Shown: one piece after another, positions 22,801 to 32,305 of the stretch
Layout of the letters: each line of letters starts with the position of its first letter
How positions within the stretch are numbered: position 1 is the stretch's first letter
Assembly (NCBI GenBank): GCA_023101885.1
Contig: JALPQD010000215.1
Coordinates: 1,860,001-1,924,000, forward strand
Direction: 5' to 3'
Length of the DNA: 64,000 nucleotides
Source: Typhlomys cinereus
Taxonomy: Eukaryota > Chordata > Mammalia > Rodentia > Platacanthomyidae
Program-made: the position numbers and the translations under genes
The notes under the pieces: generated by a model
Told to the model about the DNA's origin: nothing
Seen by the model: the letters and a program-made list of their open reading frames with translations, nothing else
Databases searched by the model: none

Positions 22801-23578
22801 GAGCGGCCCAGAATCCAGACCCTCAGATTGCCTCCACTCGCCCACCTGTGCAGTTGGAACGCGGCTGAGGGCCGTGTGAGGATCGAACAAGCCCCCCGAC
22901 CATCTTAGAACAGTTGTGAGCTCCGACCATGGTTAGTCAGTAATGCTTAGCACCCGAGCGGGGTCTGTGCGCCAGCTCAGGCTCCTCCCTCAGGAGCACC
23001 AGGATGGCCTTGCCTCCCCCAGGAGCTTAGGAGAAATCCTAGAAGCTCAAAGAACATGTCACAGGCCCCCTCTGCCACCAGCCAACCCCAAACTGCTGAA
23101 TTACCCCAGAGGCCAGATGCCTGCAGTCAAAAGGAAGACGCCAGGTTTCTCAGCCATATACTGACTGTGTGACGGATCTTCAAACGCAAATCTAGATTCT
23201 TCTTCTGCGAGTCCCCCCCCCAGCCTTCCCTGCCTCCAAAGCCCTCACATGCTCTCTCCACCTGGCCTGTTCTCCCCCCACCCCCAGAGGCCGGCAGCCA
23301 AAATCCTACAGCCAAAATTAAACAAGCAAACAGAGAATGCCTCACACTCCTGTTGGCACAAAGCAGGTGCCGACTCCTGAGCGCTCCATCGCCCAGAGCA
23401 GAAGGCGGACCAGCCTCCCCAGCCGGCCCCAGGGCTGCCTGGCACCTGCCTCCAGCCTGCAGCACAGACCCACCTGGCCGAGCCACTCACTAATCAGAAC
23501 TGGCTGTCAAGTCAGCCCTACTGTGTGCACGTGCCAAGTGTTCCAGACTCATCTCCAAAGGCTCCCGTCAGAGTCCTG
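22801..23578. other. Non-coding stretch downstream of CpG island
   Basis: No exon is recognised. GTGAGx words at 22,875 and 22,914 are weak donors in the plus direction. Confidence 0.45.
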
Positions 23579-23643
23579 AGACTAGATGGCTGTCCCTGGG
23601 AGATCCATGCAAGACTAGGTGGCTGTCCCTGGGGGATCCATGC
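23579..23643 (+). repeat. 32/33-bp tandem doublet
   Basis: AGACTAGATGGCTGTCCCTG... (23,579-23,611) is repeated at 23,612-23,643 with two substitutions and a one-base length difference. Confidence 0.9.
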
Positions 23644-24279
23644 GCACAGGTGGGCATCGTCTGAATGGAAAAACGCGTCGATCCTTCCCAGGGCAGGTAG
23701 ATGAGAGGGATGCTCTGCAGTTGTTTGTTTGTTTGCTTGAGGGAGCAGCAGGCGAGTGGGAGACAGACCGACCGGACTCTCTTAGCAAAGGAGCAGACTG
23801 TGAAACACCCTCAGGTCGTGAGAAAGGCCTGGAAGAAGCCGGGCAGGTCACCCCTGGCATCTGTCTTTCCAAGATCCAGGGAAGATCAGTGTGAGAGAGA
23901 GAACACTCGGTAGGGAAACTGAGGCAAGTCTCAATCTTGGGGGCCAGCTCAGAGCACACAGCTCAGACAGTCCTTGGGAGTCACTTCCCACGGCCCCCTA
24001 GAGAGAAGGGATGTCAAGGAAGACATGCGTCACCCCCTCCCAGCCCCACAGTACCCCAGAAGGGGGTAGGCAGCTCTCCGGCACCTCTCACCTTCTGAGA
24101 ACTGTCTTCAAAAGATGAAACATGCAGACTGGAAAAAGCAGAAATATGTGCTTACACACGCTGGTCAAGCCCCAAACCCCGTCCCCCAGGGAAGAAGGGA
24201 GTGAAGGGTCACGTAGGAAGGAGGGGGCCAGACAGGGGGTTCCGGGTGGGAAACTGACCGTGGTTATCTTCCCTGTCAG
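23644..24279. other. Non-coding stretch
   Basis: No exon or repeat family is recognised. Confidence 0.45.
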
Positions 24280-24364
24280 GGCAATGCCCTGAGGAGACAC
24301 ACGCAGATGTGGACAGCACATCTTGACCCCCCAAGTCTCAAGGCAGCTGGCCACCACGTGGCAA
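24280..24364 (+). other. Candidate 85-nt exon (splice signals only)
   Basis: A pyrimidine-rich acceptor (TTATCTTCCCTGTCAG, AG at 24,278-24,279) and a GCAA|GTGAGT donor (GT at 24,365-24,366) bracket 85 nt that is open in frame 1, reading GNALRRHTQMWTAHLDPP and onward. No domain or known protein is recognised. Fortuitous splice-like pairs are common in a window this size. Confidence 0.12.
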
Positions 24365-25429
24365 GTGAGTCCAGGGGCCCCACTGCAGCCACATGTGACC
24401 TGGAACCTGGAAATATGTCACTTCTGTGGTGCATCTTGTTCTCAAAGTCCTCACACACGGGGCCCAGTACTCAGGGATGTGATGGTAGAGGGGCATGGAC
24501 AACCAGGAGCAAGGAGCTGCCTTAGGGATGACTCGAGTTCCTGGGGGGCACCCAGAGGGTGGAGCGGACAGCGAGACCCACCATGAGCCCCGGTGCCGCC
24601 TCCCCTCGCCCTGTCTGTGGCCGCCACTGTGGCCTCTCCACGTACTGCTTCCTCCCGCAGGGCCACTGTCCCCATGTACAGATAAGCCATGTGCAGCCCA
24701 GAGAGGAGCCTCGGCGAGGGGAGGAGCACCCCAAGATGGAAGGAGGGCCAGGCCCACCTAGCAGAGTCACCCAGCCGTCAATGAGTCCATTGCAGGGTTC
24801 CAGTCCCAGACCCCTGCTGCGCAGGCCCTGAGCTGGCCTGCAACCTCTCTGTGGCTCGTTTGCACAATGAGGAATGGCAGTGGTCGCCACAGCATGAGGC
24901 TTGGGGGACTGAGAGATCGCCAAGACCTTCACCCCAAGTCCAGCCCCAGGCGGAGCCTCAAGGAACCTTATCCATGCGTCCTAACCGCTCAAATGAACCT
25001 GTGGGCTGCCCAGGTGGTCTTCTGGCCCTTGGACCTTTCCAGGGTGTCTCTGGAGGGGCTGTGAGCAGAGCTGGGGTGAGGGATGGAGGGCTCTACTATC
25101 CCAAATCGCTAGACATGATCTCCAATAACAGCAGCACCTCTATGCAGGGTGCTCTCAGGAGCCAGGTTACCCCCTGCGCTAGTCTCACTACTGGCCTGAC
25201 AGTTAAGGAGGCTCGAACTGGGAGCAAAACAGTAGGTGTGGCTAGCACAGCACCGTAGGGGCTTGGGGATGTTTGGGGTGGACGGGAGACCTGGGCTCAG
25301 GACGCTGGAGCAGGTGAGGGTAGCAGGGACAGGGGATGTACAGGGCTGACTTCACTCACGAAGCCTCAAAGGCCAACAGCCACTCATTCTATCATCGTCA
25401 CGTAAGCCAGGTACAGCAGAGGTGGTGCT
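24365..25429. other. Non-coding stretch
   Basis: GC-rich. No exon or repeat family is recognised. Confidence 0.45.
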
Positions 25430-25702
25430 AAAACCCTGTTCTGCTTCCAAAGCCAAGGACCCCCCACACACACACATACTGCCCTCTCCCCTCACACTCC
25501 CCAACTGCAGAAAGCTTAGAAGCAGGTTTCTCTCTGAATTCTGTGGTCACAACAAGCTATCCTGACCTAAGAGTCACAGACTGCCTGGGTGGTCTTCAGC
25601 AGCCACACTCGGTCCCACACACGCACAGCCACATCACATACTCTGACGGGGGTGGGGGCATCCTCACACTGCTGTCCCAGGACATCACCAGCAGCAACCT
25701 CT
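25430..25702 (+). repeat. Local duplication, first copy (X then Y)
   Basis: Block X (25,430-25,624; TCTGCTTCCAAAGCCAAGGA ... CTATCCTGACCTA ... TGCCTGGGTGGTCTTCAG) and block Y (25,635-25,702; GGGGGTGGGGGC...CACACTGCTGTCCC) each have a second copy downstream, about 80-90% identical by eye. Confidence 0.8.
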
Positions 25703-25783
25703 CAACCCACTGACCTCTCCCCCCTAAAATGAGATCGCCCCTTCAGGAAGGGTCCTGCTGAGCTGATGAACTTCTGCAGCCAC

Positions 25784-25800
25784 CCAGCAGGGGGCGGCAC
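25784..25800 (+). promoter_or_regulatory. CTCF-like motif
   Basis: CCAGCAGGGGGCGGCAC matches the CTCF core CCASYAGRGGGCGSYR on the plus strand. Confidence 0.6.
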
Positions 25801-26396
25801 TGGCGAGAACAAGTGGACAAGTGGACGGCTGGAGAGGGCAGCCAGCCCTCCCCTCACAGGATCAGAACGTGCCTTACAAAGTTAGACTCACAGCAAACCA
25901 GAGGAGTGGGGAGTATGTGCTCGGCTGGGGGGATGGAAGACAGCCGGCATGGCAGACCCCACCCCACGTGCCTAGTGCCAGCACCCTCCCAAGGTCCACT
26001 GTAATGCCCGTGACACCCCCCCCTCCTTGCGCCGATCTAGTTTCCTCCCCAAGTGGCGGATAAGAGGCAGGCGTGACTAGATTGCCAAATCACAAATACA
26101 GAAAAAAACGGCCAATTGAGATTAAAACCCCAAGCCGGGCCAGGTTTCAACTGTCTCCCCCACTTGTATTCACACACCCACAAACACGCATCCCCGGCTG
26201 GGACAGGAAGGTGAACATAGACCCAAGGGACTCAGACAGGAAGGGGGCACTACATGGGGGGAGGACAAGGAATCCCACCTCACTCAGATCTCCAGGAAAT
26301 AGGGCCCCTCAGGAGGGATCACTTGGCCTGTGACCCCATCTCCTTTCTGCTCACATACACACCCCCTCTCCCCACGACCACACTCAGCAGAGACAT
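25801..26396. other. Non-coding stretch
   Basis: No exon or repeat family is recognised between the two halves of the local duplication. Confidence 0.45.
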
Positions 26397-26842
26397 CGCA
26401 CACTCTGGCCCACGGGGGTGGCCCTCACACTGCTGCCCCAAGGACGTCACCAGCAGCTTGGAGCTGATGTCACACCCCAAGGTTCTTACTGACGTCACAC
26501 ACTTCTCCCCAGTGTCCTCTTTCTGCTACTCCTCTTTCTGACTGGCCAGGGACTGGTGGCCTCCAAGTTCCCAAGGCCACCATACATACATGTCTGGCCC
26601 AGGGACAGCTACAGCCAGCACCTGAGTGTGTGCACCCACTCACGGGTGGCCCTAGAACCCTGCTCTGCTTCCAAAGCCAAGGACCCCACACACACTGTCC
26701 CCTCCCCTCCCACTCTCCCAAAGCTTAGCAGCTAGGTGTGGCCATTTCTACCTGAATTTTGTGGTCACAACAGGCTATCCTGACCTAGGAGCCGTGGGCT
26801 GCCTGGGTGGTCTTCAGTAGCCACACTTGGTCCCACACACTG
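26397..26842 (+). repeat. Local duplication, second copy (Y' then X')
   Basis: Y' (26,397-26,461) and X' (26,652-26,842) repeat the blocks at 25,430-25,702, but in swapped order and separated by about 190 bp of unrelated sequence. A partly deleted tandem duplication would explain this. Confidence 0.75.
26490..26497. promoter_or_regulatory. CRE palindrome (CREB/ATF site)
   Basis: A perfect TGACGTCA, with a near-match CTGATGTCAC 25 bp upstream. It lies outside a CpG island, so occupancy is uncertain. Confidence 0.4.
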
Positions 26843-26960
26843 GTGGGGGGGCACGCCTGCACTGCATGTGTAAGCCCACATGCCCTACTAATGGTTTAGA
26901 TGTGACATATCCCACAGGTGTCCACAGGCTACAGGAAGGGAATTTGAGCCGAGCACGTAC

Positions 26961-27006
<46 letters not shown>
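26961..27006. repeat. (CA)n microsatellite
   Basis: Uninterrupted CA run of about 44 bp. Confidence 0.97.
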
Positions 27007-27007
<1 letters not shown>

Positions 27008-27204
27008 CACAAACACGCCCAGCCCCCACGATGCAGCTCCTGGTGTTGAGCGCCCCTCCTTCGTCACTGAGGCAGGCCGTCAGGACAGAAGCTTCCACCG
27101 CGTTCCTCCAGGGACCACCAGCGTCAGCCCCTTCCCCTGGTTTCTCCTCCCACAGCCTGGCCTGTGAGCCGCAGCCGGACACAGGCGCACGCGCAAATGC
27201 AAGT

Positions 27205-27205
<1 letters not shown>
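27007..27205. other. Non-coding stretch
   Basis: Short single-copy interval between CA and CT tracts. No feature is recognised. Confidence 0.4.
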
Positions 27206-27244
<39 letters not shown>

Positions 27245-27285
27245 CTGTCCTCCCTCCCTCCCTCTCTCTCTCTGTCTTCTCACCC
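27206..27285. repeat. (CT)n polypyrimidine tract
   Basis: A CT run (27,206-27,242) passing into CTCC repeats. It forms an extended pyrimidine tract just upstream of a splice-acceptor-like AG. Confidence 0.95.
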
Positions 27286-27295
27286 CCACCCCCAG

Positions 27296-27331
27296 CCCAA
27301 CACCTGTATCTCCCAGCAAGGGACCAAACCA
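27296..27331 (+). other. Candidate 36-nt (or 15-nt) micro-exon
   Basis: The polypyrimidine tract ends CACCCCCACCCCCAG (AG at 27,294-27,295), and a full GTAAGT donor follows at 27,332-27,337. The 36 nt between are open and a multiple of 3 (PNTCISQQGTKP). A second acceptor at 27,314-27,315 would leave 15 nt (CAAGGGACCAAACCA). Both lengths suit neuronal micro-exons, but nothing here identifies the host gene. Confidence 0.15.
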
Positions 27332-27337
27332 GTAAGT

Positions 27338-28139
27338 CTCTGCAGCTGCCGGCTGGGAAGAGGGGAGGAGAAGGAGTCGGGGGACACCAGAGCCTGGAAA
27401 GTAGCCTCGAGTGCTGTCTCCCTTTCCGCGCGCCGTGTCCCTTTCCGCCGTGCCCCGGCTCATTCTCGGTGGGCACACTGACAGACCACAGCCTGGCAGA
27501 CTGCATCCTCAGCCCAACCTCTCCAAGTGGACACTTGCTCATCCCCACCCTGCTCTGTCCCCTCTAGACGTTCCGAGGAAGCCCTGCTGGTGTGTGTGCA
27601 TATATGTGAAGACAGTGGGGTCTACCCAGCATCCACACACACACCCCTCCACACGTGCACACAGCCCTACCAACCAACACGCCCACCCCAACCCCCTCCA
27701 GGCCAGTTGCGGTCCGATCATGTACACGCACACACGGACACGCACACGCACGCACACAGGCAGTGACCGGGCCCAGCCAGAGCTGCAGTCTGCTGGTTTA
27801 TGGCTGGCGCTCTGGCTGCTTCTCTCCTTGCCCCACACCACCTCTGCGGAGGAAGAGCGAACCCTTTACGAGGGTTCTTCCCAGTCCCCCCAGTTCTGGT
27901 CCTCTAAATCCATGGCACCCCAGCCGGGAAGGGGGATAAGCCCCACCCTTGGGCCGGTCACCCAGCCGACCAGTCACCCCGGCCTTACCAGTCAGAAAAC
28001 GAATCCTTGACCCGCCAGGACCCCGTGAAAAGGGGAACCGGAGTCTCCAATTCGCCAAGATGGGGGACAGAGGTGTAGCGTGGCACCGGCTGGCACAACT
28101 GTCCACCACCAAGCCTCTGCAGCACCCCTAAGAAGGCTC
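27338..28139. other. Non-coding stretch upstream of CpG island
   Basis: No exon is recognised. CA-rich words lie at 27,628-27,660 and 27,722-27,765. Confidence 0.45.
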
Positions 28140-28394
28140 ACCTCCCCGATGGTCTTCCGTGCCCTCCCACCCCGCCTCCGCCCACCCCACCCCCACCCCT
28201 TCCGCAAGGGTGGTCCCCTGGGGGGGTCTCTCGGGGGATCCCCAGACCCGGAGGAACGGGGGTGAGATTTCCGGGGCTCATCCTCCCCCACTCCCGAGTC
28301 CCTCTCCAAGCCCCACCCCCGCTGACGGTTGGGGTGCCCCTGGGCTCAGCCCGGGCTCCCACCGTCTCCAAAGAGTCCCGAGGGATTCACTCAC

Positions 28395-28600
28395 CTCCGG
28401 CTCCCGCGGAGATCCGAGCGGACGCGCCTCCGGGGGGCAGCGGCGGCTGCGGGGCCCGCGCGGGAGGGCGAGGGCGGGTGCGAGTGTGCGCGGCTCCCGG
28501 CCCGGGCTCCGTGCGTGTCGTGTGTCTGTGGCGTGGCCCGGCCGTGCGTGTCTGTGAGCGAGCGTGTGCGCGCAGACACCGCCACCCCCGCCGCCCGCCG
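28395..28600 (-). other. Candidate non-coding leader exon
   Basis: On the minus strand this GC-rich segment ends in CCGGAG followed by GTGAGTGAATCC, a near-ideal donor. It contains no ATG, as expected of a 5' UTR exon. The 5' boundary is a guess within the CpG island. A second, weaker minus-strand donor (GGGGAG|GTGAGC, GT at 28,140-28,141) lies further on. Confidence 0.35.
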
Positions 28601-28615
28601 GGGAGCCGGAGAGCG

Positions 28616-28627
28616 GGGACGTCACGG
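28616..28627 (+). promoter_or_regulatory. CRE-like element inside the CpG island
   Basis: GGGACGTCACGG contains ACGTCA in a CpG-rich promoter context. It lies just upstream of the proposed minus-strand leader exon. Confidence 0.45.
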
Positions 28628-28970
28628 GCCGCGGCCCGGGGATCGGGGTGTCTGTCGGCGCTCTGGCCCGGCTCCCCTCCGCTGGCCTCCCCGCCGCAGA
28701 CCCTCCCGCCCCTCCGCCCGCTGCTGCCACCGCCACACGCGCGCTCCCAGCCTCACGCCGCGGGGCGGGGGCCGCGCCGAGCTCGGGCGCTGCAGCTGCG
28801 GCGCCCTGTGAGGCGGCGGCACCGCGGACCGCCGAGCCCCGGGCACCCGCCCGGCGCGCCCCCCACCCCCACCCCGGCCCCACCCAGGCCCGGGAATTGC
28901 ACGCCCCCGCGGGGTCTTGGCTCGGGGGTCCCCCCTGTCACCGCCGCCGCCGGTGCATTCAACAGCTGCA

Positions 28971-29527
28971 GGCAAAGTTGCGGCGGGTGCAGCGCCTGCC
29001 AGGGGACGACCCCCATTCTCGGCCCGTCTCTCCCAAGCCCACCCCACCACCCGCGCTTAACCGCGGAGCGGTGGGACTGAGGGTTCCCATTTTACAGGCA
29101 AAACTGCCCAGACTTGGAGGAGTGACTCCCCAAGGTTACACGGCCAGCTCCTGCTTCCTGCCAGGGTCTCCTTGCCTCGTGCAGGGGGTTTGGCCTACCC
29201 TCCTCCCCAGGCCCAGAGAAACTTCTAAGACCTTCCAGCAGCACCAGCAAAGCACCTTCACCACCACCACACACACCTGCGCCACCTGCACGGGGGTCTT
29301 CCTGCTGAGGAGGAAGCCGCAGATGGGTAGAAGCTGGTAGAAGCTCTGTGCCCGGAGCTTGGGCACTCGAGCACCTGGTGGGGAGTCTTGGGCTAGTGTC
29401 AGAGCCTCTGCCAGCCACGAGGACCCCGGCAAACCCAGACAGCTGATCGGGGGTGCCACCCGGCCTTGCCTGGGCTTCGCTTCGCAGTCACTTTCCCCGG
29501 CGGCTAGGCCTTGGCGGGCCCTGCCTC
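28971..29527. other. Non-coding stretch with a MIR relic
   Basis: A minus-strand MIR tail lies at about 29,088-29,150 (CATTTTACAGGCAAAACTG, CCAAGGTTACAC). No exon is recognised. Confidence 0.5.
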
Positions 29528-29557
29528 AGGTGGCGCTAGCAGCATCCAGCCCAGCTG
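29525..29557 (+). promoter_or_regulatory. CTCF-like motif, copy 1 of a dispersed doublet
   Basis: CTCAGGTGGCGCTAGCAG fits the CTCF core (CAGGTGGCGCTA). The 30-bp word at 29,528-29,557 recurs at 30,160-30,189 with one mismatch. Confidence 0.5.
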
Positions 29558-29789
29558 CAAGTGCGCTCAGCAAGGGCCTGGCCTCCAGACCTGGGCTGAG
29601 CCTGAACCCCTGACTAGGTGCGGGTCAGCTGAAGAAGGTGCAAAAGGGTGTCCCAAGTCACAGAGGCATGAGGAGGCATCGAGGTGCAGGATCACTAGAG
29701 CAGGAAGAATGCGGCTAGAGATGGGCCCAGGACGGAGGGCGGGCAAGCGCTGGGACACCAGAGTCGCTTATCTCCAGGTAATGGAGACA
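29558..29789. other. Non-coding stretch
   Basis: No feature is recognised between the CTCF-like motif and the L2 relic. Confidence 0.4.
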
Positions 29790-29910
29790 GACTTGGCTCT
29801 GTCGCCCCTGTCCTCCATACCTGCACCAGCTGTCTGGCACGCTCCTACCTACCCTTCAAGGTCCCTCGACCCAACATGTCATTATGCTGTTTCTGCCCTC
29901 TAAAATGATC
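29790..29910 (+). repeat. L2 LINE 3' relic
   Basis: GGCACGCTCCTACCTACCCT followed by TCAAGGTCC is the conserved 3' end of L2. Old and truncated. Confidence 0.45.
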
Positions 29911-30040
29911 TGCCCCAGAAAAGCGGGCTCATACCCCCCAAGTCCCAGGAGACTGGACATGCAGCAGGGTCCAGTTCCAGCAACGCCCACCTAGACCCCC
30001 CCCCTTTTCTCTCCCTTCAGGCTGAGCGACAACAGCCCCT

Positions 30041-30054
30041 GCGCCCTCTGGCGG
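30041..30054 (-). promoter_or_regulatory. CTCF-like motif
   Basis: On the minus strand, CCGCCAGAGGGCGCAGGGG is a close match to the CTCF core. It lies between the two copies of the dispersed CTCF-like doublet and points the opposite way. Confidence 0.6.
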
Positions 30055-30159
30055 ATCTGAAGCCTAACTGCAAAGAAAGCTCTTTCCATTTGCCTTTGGG
30101 GCTCTGGGTTCCAGGTTGTGCTGAGGGCGATACGGCCAGAAGCCAGAAGCCTAGCAATA

Positions 30160-30189
30160 AGGTGGCGCTAGCAGAATCCAGCCCAGCTG
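30160..30189 (+). promoter_or_regulatory. CTCF-like motif, copy 2 of a dispersed doublet
   Basis: AGGTGGCGCTAGCAG...ATCCAGCCCAGCTG repeats the 29,528 word with one mismatch. The bases just upstream differ, so the left part of the CTCF motif is weaker here. Confidence 0.4.
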
Positions 30190-30499
30190 GGAATTACAAG
30201 CATCCAGTGACAAAATAGTCTCTTCTGGTTCCACCTGTATGACATTCCCAGCCGCCTGACAGGATTCCAGCCGCATCCCACTCAGCCTATTCCCTTCCTG
30301 GTGAAATGTAGGGAATGAAGCAGCCAGTCCCCAGGGGCAATGCACACCCTCCCCATGGGAGATTCCCTGGAAAATGCTCCCCCTTTGGAGATTGACCTTT
30401 GCAGGGCAGAGGAAAGTCGCAGTTGGCCTGGGCTTGGGGGTCCTGGTAGACCACACCATCTAGACCTTTAATTGGGGTTTTTCTAGACCAGTAGAACTT
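30190..30499. other. Non-coding stretch
   Basis: Single-copy sequence. No exon or repeat family is recognised. Confidence 0.4.
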
Positions 30500-30660
30500 T
30501 TCTGCCACGGTGGAAATGGTTTAAGGAGCCACTAACCCCACGTGGTTACTTTATCCTGTGGTTAAAATTGTGGCTTGTGTAATTGCAGAACTCAACTTAT
30601 CCTTTTTATTTTGATTGATTTAGATTTGAACAGTCACTTGGCGCTTGCGGCGAGCACGTC
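30500..30660. repeat. AT-rich segment, probable ancient repeat relic
   Basis: CCACGTGGTTACTTTATCC...TGTGGCTTGTG and TTTTATTTTGATTGATTTAG resemble an old mammalian interspersed repeat with repeated 'CCACatgTGGcta' words. The family was not placed. A conserved element is the alternative. Confidence 0.3.
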
Positions 30661-30704
30661 GTTGCAGATGCAGAAGAAGCCCGGCAAACTCTTGCCTGAC
30701 CATA

Positions 30705-30716
30705 CGCGCATGCGCG
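30705..30716. promoter_or_regulatory. NRF1 palindrome
   Basis: CGCGCATGCGCG contains the perfect NRF1 site GCGCATGCGC (30,706-30,715). It lies outside the CpG islands, in moderately CpG-containing DNA from about 30,640 on. Confidence 0.5.
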
Positions 30717-30844
30717 CAGGACTCTGAGTACTCTGACCAGGCCATGGGGCTCAGGGGACAGGGGAAGGAATAAGGGAGGACAACAGGATCAGCCCCATGT
30801 TTCAAGTCTAGGCCAGGCCTTGCTGTTCTTTACCTGGTCACCTG

Positions 30845-31005
30845 TAGTAACCTCCTCCTCCCCCTTCTTCCGTCCCTCCTCCCCCTCCTTCCCTCTTCCT
30901 CCTCCTCCTCCTTCCCTCTTCCTCCTCCCCCTCCTTCCCTCTTCTTCCTCCCCCTTCCTCCTTTCTTCTCCCTCCTCCCCCTCCCTCCTTCCCCCTCCCT
31001 CCTCT
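30845..31005. repeat. Polypyrimidine (TCC/CTT)n tract
   Basis: CCTCCTCCC/CTTCCTC words, almost entirely pyrimidine for about 160 bp. Confidence 0.95.
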
Positions 31006-31199
31006 CTAACTATTCAAATCCTCCTGAGACCCCAAAGCCCACAAGGATGCAGATCTGTCTGTTTCTCATGGAAGTGCTAGGTGCTCTCTCTGCACAAAGT
31101 ATCTCAATCGGCTAGTAATGTCTGTCTTGAGTATAGATTGGGGAGCAGTTGTTAAGTCCTCTAGCTAGAAACCAAATCCGATATCCCTAACTTGTCCAC

Positions 31200-31440
31200 A
31201 TAGGTCCTTTTGGGCCCTGGCTTACCCCATCAAATATCTTATCTACCCCACACATGCTCTGTGAACTGGCAACACCAATGCTTGCTCTTTCTAGAATGTG
31301 CCATGAATCTCTTACCTCAGACTTTGTGCTTTGCCTGGGGAGACCTTCGGGCTTCACCACTTCACTACTCTCAGTCTGTTGCCCACCCAGTACTCTTCAA
31401 AGATAACCTCCTCCATGAAGCCACCCCTGATTAGTTGTAG
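31200..31440 (+). repeat. L2 LINE 3' relic
   Basis: Contains CTTTCTAGAATGTGCC, CTTTGTGCTTTGCCTGGGGA, TACTCTTCAAAGATAACCTC and CTCCATGAAGCCACCCCTGA. This is the conserved L2 3' end in the correct order. Confidence 0.7.
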
Positions 31441-31583
31441 GCTGAGCTGGCTGCGTTGCTCCTTCCTTCCCCAGCAGGACTGCTCAGTGTTCAGCTGCTG
31501 AAATAATGGGACGCCTGCGCAAGTGAGCCCTTCACACCTGGATGCGGACTTGATGCTGAGAAATGATGTGAAGCGATTCTTTT
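31441..31583. other. Single-copy interval
   Basis: No feature is recognised. It contains the left copy of a SINE target duplication (31,571-31,583). Confidence 0.4.
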
Positions 31584-31626
31584 TTTTTTACTTTTTTTTC
31601 TATTTTTTAGTTATTTATTCAATTGT

Positions 31627-31661
<35 letters not shown>

Positions 31662-31871
31662 ACCACAGACAAATTCGGGAACCACCATGAACCGCTTCCA
31701 CCTCCTCCTTGTTTATTCTGCCCCGGGATTCACAGATTCCGCCCTACCAGGATCAGAAATGCAGGCTGCCCCTGCTTCTGCCCAGCGTCTATACATGGGG
31801 TCTAGGATCCGAACTCAGGACCTTCCGCCTGCAAGGCAGAGGCTTAACCCCTGAGCCACCTCTCCAGCCCA
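31584..31871 (-). repeat. B2-superfamily SINE with target-site duplication
   Basis: The head reads on the minus strand GGGCTGGAGAGGTGGCTCAG and GAGTTCGGATCC, with a body unlike murid B2 and a CA-rich A/T tail at the left. It is flanked by AAGCGATTCTTTT at 31,571-31,583 and 31,872-31,884. Nearly identical copies lie at 32,855 and 58,551. Confidence 0.9.
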
Positions 31872-31884
31872 AAGCGATTCTTTT

Positions 31885-32300
31885 ATAGAATCACACTCAT
31901 GCACAATCACACACCCTCACACATTCATGTGCGCACTCACACAATACATATACACATGCATACATGCATATACACACACTCACATACATATATACATACC
32001 CATACTCTCATACATAGACATATGCACACATACTCAGAAATACACGCATATAGACATATGTACACTCACACAATAAGACACACATATACATGCATGCATG
32101 CACACATACTCACATGTACACACACTCACATATATATACACACACACTCTCATACACACATAGACATATGCACATATACTCACATATACACACGCATGTA
32201 TACATGTGCACACTCACACAATATGACACACATATACATGCATACATGCATATACACACACTCACATACATATATACACACCCATATTCTCATATACACA
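31885..32300. repeat. CA/CATA-rich minisatellite, left part
   Basis: Variants of ACACATACTCACATATA-type words. It was continuous with the tract at 33,203-33,515 before an LTR inserted. Confidence 0.9.
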
Positions 32301-32305
32301 TAGAC

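Larger units (their letters stand above)
28140..28970. promoter_or_regulatory. CpG island, candidate minus-strand promoter
   Basis: The densest CpG region of the window, with GC boxes (GGGGCGGGGG near 28,762; GAGGGCGGGT-type elsewhere) and a CRE-like GGACGTCACGG (about 28,617-28,627). The minus-strand donor CCGGAG|GTGAGT (GT at 28,393-28,394) and the lack of ATG in the preceding 200 nt suggest a non-coding first exon transcribed leftward. No TATA box is evident, as is usual for CpG promoters. Confidence 0.65.

Noticed and set aside
26814..27567. Overlapping open frames of about 245 codons on both strands
   Set aside because: They span CA and CT runs, and simultaneous openness on both strands is a composition effect.
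28262..29340. Long open frames over the CpG island (258-272 codons, plus strand)
   Set aside because: CpG islands lack stop codons by composition. The Arg/Pro/Ala-rich products have no domain, and the best splice signal is on the other strand.
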